Positions 62,423-64,000 of a DNA stretch of 64,000 nt are shown piece by piece. The stretch's first letter is position 1, and every line of letters starts with the position of its first letter. Both the position numbers and the translations under genes were made by a program. The notes beneath the pieces are model-generated. The model was not told the DNA's origin and did not search any database. It saw only the letters and a program-made list of their open reading frames with translations. The stretch is from Oxalobacteraceae bacterium (GTDB lineage Bacteria; Pseudomonadota; Gammaproteobacteria; Burkholderiales; Burkholderiaceae_D), in NCBI GenBank assembly GCA_013284265.1, contig JABTBR010000036.1, forward strand, positions 1-64,000, written 5' to 3'.

Positions 62423-63631
62423 TTATTTCCACAGCGAGCACTTCGATTCCGCCTTGGTCACATAAGCCTGGTCGCCCGGCACGGTGGCGACCACTTTGTA
62501 GTAATCCCATGGGTATTTGGATTCGGCCTGTTTCTTCACTTCCATCAAATACATATCGTGCACCATGCGGCCGTCCGGACGGATCACGCCACCCTTGGCG
62601 AACATATCGTTGATCTTGTTCGATTTCAGGTGGGCCATGACCTTGTCGGCATCGTCGGTCCCCACGGCCTTGACGGCTTTCAGGTAGTTGCCCGCGGCCG
62701 AGTAGTCAGCCGCCTGCAGCATCGACGGTTCTTTTTTCATCTTCTCGAAGTAGCGCTTGGACCAGGCGCGGGTGTCCGCGTTCAAATCCCAGTACCAGCC
62801 GTCGGTCAGGTACATGCCCTGGGTCAGGCCCAGGCCCAGCGAATGGATATCGTTGATGAAAATCAGCAGGCCGGCCAGCTTCATCTTCTTGGTGATGCCG
62901 AATTCGTTGGCCGCCTTGATCGAGTTGATCGCGTCGCCGCCGGCATTGGCCAGGCCCAGGATCTGGGCATTCGACGACTGCGCCTGCAGCAGGAAGGACG
63001 AGAAGTCCGACGCCGACAGCGGATGCTTGACCGCGCCCAGCACCTTGCCGCCGGCGTTCTTGACCACTTCCGAGGTGTCTTTTTCCAGCGATTGGCCGAA
63101 GGCGTAATCGGCCGTCATGAAGTACCAGTTCTTGCCGCCCTGCTTGACGATGGCGCCGCCGGTGCCGCGCGCCAGTGCCACGGTGTCGTAGGCGTAGTGC
63201 ACGGTGTAGGGCGTGCATTCCTCATTCGTCAGGCGGGCCGAACCGGCGCCGATCGAGATGAAGACGCGTTTCTTTTCCGAGGCGACCTTGGCCATGGCCA
63301 GGTTGGCGCCGGAATTGGTGCCGCCGATCAGCAGGTCGACGCCCTGCTGGTCGAACCATTCGCGCGCCTTGGAGGCGGCGATATCGGCCTTGTTCTGGTG
63401 GTCGGCGGAGATAAATTCGACTTTTTTACCGGCCAGCACCACGCCGGCGTCGGCAATCGCCATCTTGATCGCTTCGGCTCCGCCCGGCCCGTCGATATCG
63501 GAATACAGTCCGGACATATCGGTAATGAATCCAATTTTGATCGTGTCGCCCGATACCTGGGCATGTGCAGCGAAGGAGAAGCCCAGTGCGCAAATGGCAG
63601 AGGCTGCGATGGCAGTTGTTTTCAGTTTCAT
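62423..63631 (-). CDS. ABC transporter substrate-binding protein, LivK type
   Basis: A 402-residue periplasmic binding protein with signal peptide (AIAASAICALGFSFAAHA). The type I fold shows TIKIGFITDMSGLYSDIDGP, DLLIGGTNSGANLAMAKVAS and WYFMTADYAFGQSLE. The fourth motif and pocket residues are not enough to fix the ligand; branched-chain amino acids, amides, urea or aromatic acids are all known for this class. Confidence 0.9.
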   Translation of the reverse strand: MKLKTTAIAASAICALGFSFAAHAQVSGDTIKIGFITDMSGLYSDIDGPGGAEAIKMAIADAGVVLAGKKVEFISADHQNKADIAASKAREWFDQQGVDLLIGGTNSGANLAMAKVASEKKRVFISIGAGSARLTNEECTPYTVHYAYDTVALARGTGGAIVKQGGKNWYFMTADYAFGQSLEKDTSEVVKNAGGKVLGAVKHPLSASDFSSFLLQAQSSNAQILGLANAGGDAINSIKAANEFGITKKMKLAGLLIFINDIHSLGLGLTQGMYLTDGWYWDLNADTRAWSKRYFEKMKKEPSMLQAADYSAAGNYLKAVKAVGTDDADKVMAHLKSNKINDMFAKGGVIRPDGRMVHDMYLMEVKKQAESKYPWDYYKVVATVPGDQAYVTKAESKCSLWK

Positions 63632-63674
63632 TTTGTCTCCGTTCGAGGATTGTATTGTTAGTGATTCACAACAA

Positions 63675-64000
63675 CTACACGCCCAGCAGTTCGGTCAATA
63701 CCGACATCTTGGCGCTCAATTCCGATGCAACAAAAGTCTCGACGATCTGACCATGTTCCATCACATAAAACCGGTCCGCCAGCGGCGCGGCAAACCGGAA
63801 GTTCTGCTCCACCATGACGATGGTGTAGCCCTTGGCTTTCAAAGTCGTGATCATGCGCGCTAGCCCCTGGACGATGACCGGGGCCAGGCCCTCGGAAATT
63901 TCGTCCAGCAGCAGCAGGCGCGCACCGGTACGCAGGATGCGGGCCACCGCCAGCATCTGCTGTTCACCGCCGGACAGGCGGGTTCCCTGGCTGTGCTTGC
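63675..64000 (-). CDS. livF: ABC transporter ATP-binding protein LivF (partial, runs off the end)
   Basis: The C-terminal third of an ABC ATPase. The frame stays open to the window edge and includes the signature TRLSGGEQQMLAVARIL, Walker B ARLLLLDEISEGLAP and the H-loop-region VMVEQN; the C-terminus ends in SVLTELLGV. The start, the Walker A motif and probably livG lie beyond the window. It is 43 bp upstream of the binding-protein gene. Confidence 0.9.
   Translation of the reverse strand, partial: KHSQGTRLSGGEQQMLAVARILRTGARLLLLDEISEGLAPVIVQGLARMITTLKAKGYTIVMVEQNFRFAAPLADRFYVMEHGQIVETFVASELSAKMSVLTELLGV

Overview
The window looks like chromosomal DNA of a high-GC betaproteobacterium of the Burkholderiales, most likely Oxalobacteraceae (Massilia/Duganella type). 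This rests on the gene order mnmG-rsmG-parA-parB next to atpIBEFHAGDC, a polyhydroxybutyrate-degrading gene set, a PabB-PabC fusion and SlmA. It is an inference from gene content and order; no 16S rRNA gene is present. parAB and parS sites suggest the region is near the replication origin, but dnaA is not in the window.

Layout. 0-6 kb: a two-component module (hybrid histidine kinase plus HD-GYP response regulator, with a SemiSWEET gene behind) and an ECF sigma/zinc anti-sigma/CWC operon. 6-17.7 kb: argB, tRNA-Thr(GGT), a TraB/GumN protein, a HAD nucleotidase, slmA overlapping a fused pabBC, an FtrA-type regulator facing a rhodanese, an esterase, a periplasmic glutathione peroxidase, a secreted PHB depolymerase and a PPK2 kinase. 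17.7-26.3 kb: a sugar module in which an IlvD/Edd dehydratase, KDPGal aldolase, KDGal kinase and LysR regulator diverge from a ChvE-GguA-GguB importer. 26.3-33 kb: two divergent polyamine-linked operons: a Tat-exported flavoprotein with a membrane-fused spermidine-synthase-like enzyme, against DUF350, SPFH, DUF4178, a tiny Gly/Ser protein and SpeD. 33-36.1 kb: a lower-GC accessory patch with an orphan RHH antitoxin, GNAT, CPBP protease, DUF457 and two small immunity-like proteins. 36.1-39.7 kb: RsgA with a possible leader peptide, GST/AraC and a RelE/XRE toxin-antitoxin pair. 39.7-52 kb: the ATP synthase operon, parBA, rsmG, mnmG and parS sites. 52-64 kb: a TSUP permease, iron alcohol dehydrogenase, a His-rich small peptide followed by a HExxH-aldo/keto-reductase fusion, a 3-hydroxybutyrate oligomer hydrolase, and a branched-chain amino-acid type ABC importer that runs off the end.

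Two systems deserve attention. The first is the peptide plus HExxH-AKR fusion at 54.5-57.8 kb, which looks like a compact RiPP-type tailoring cassette. The second is the membrane/polyamine neighbourhood at 26.3-33 kb. In addition, seven copies of a roughly 65-115 bp palindromic element lie between genes. Their inner segment occurs in both orientations relative to the flanks, and two copies carry an extra G/C-rich insert.
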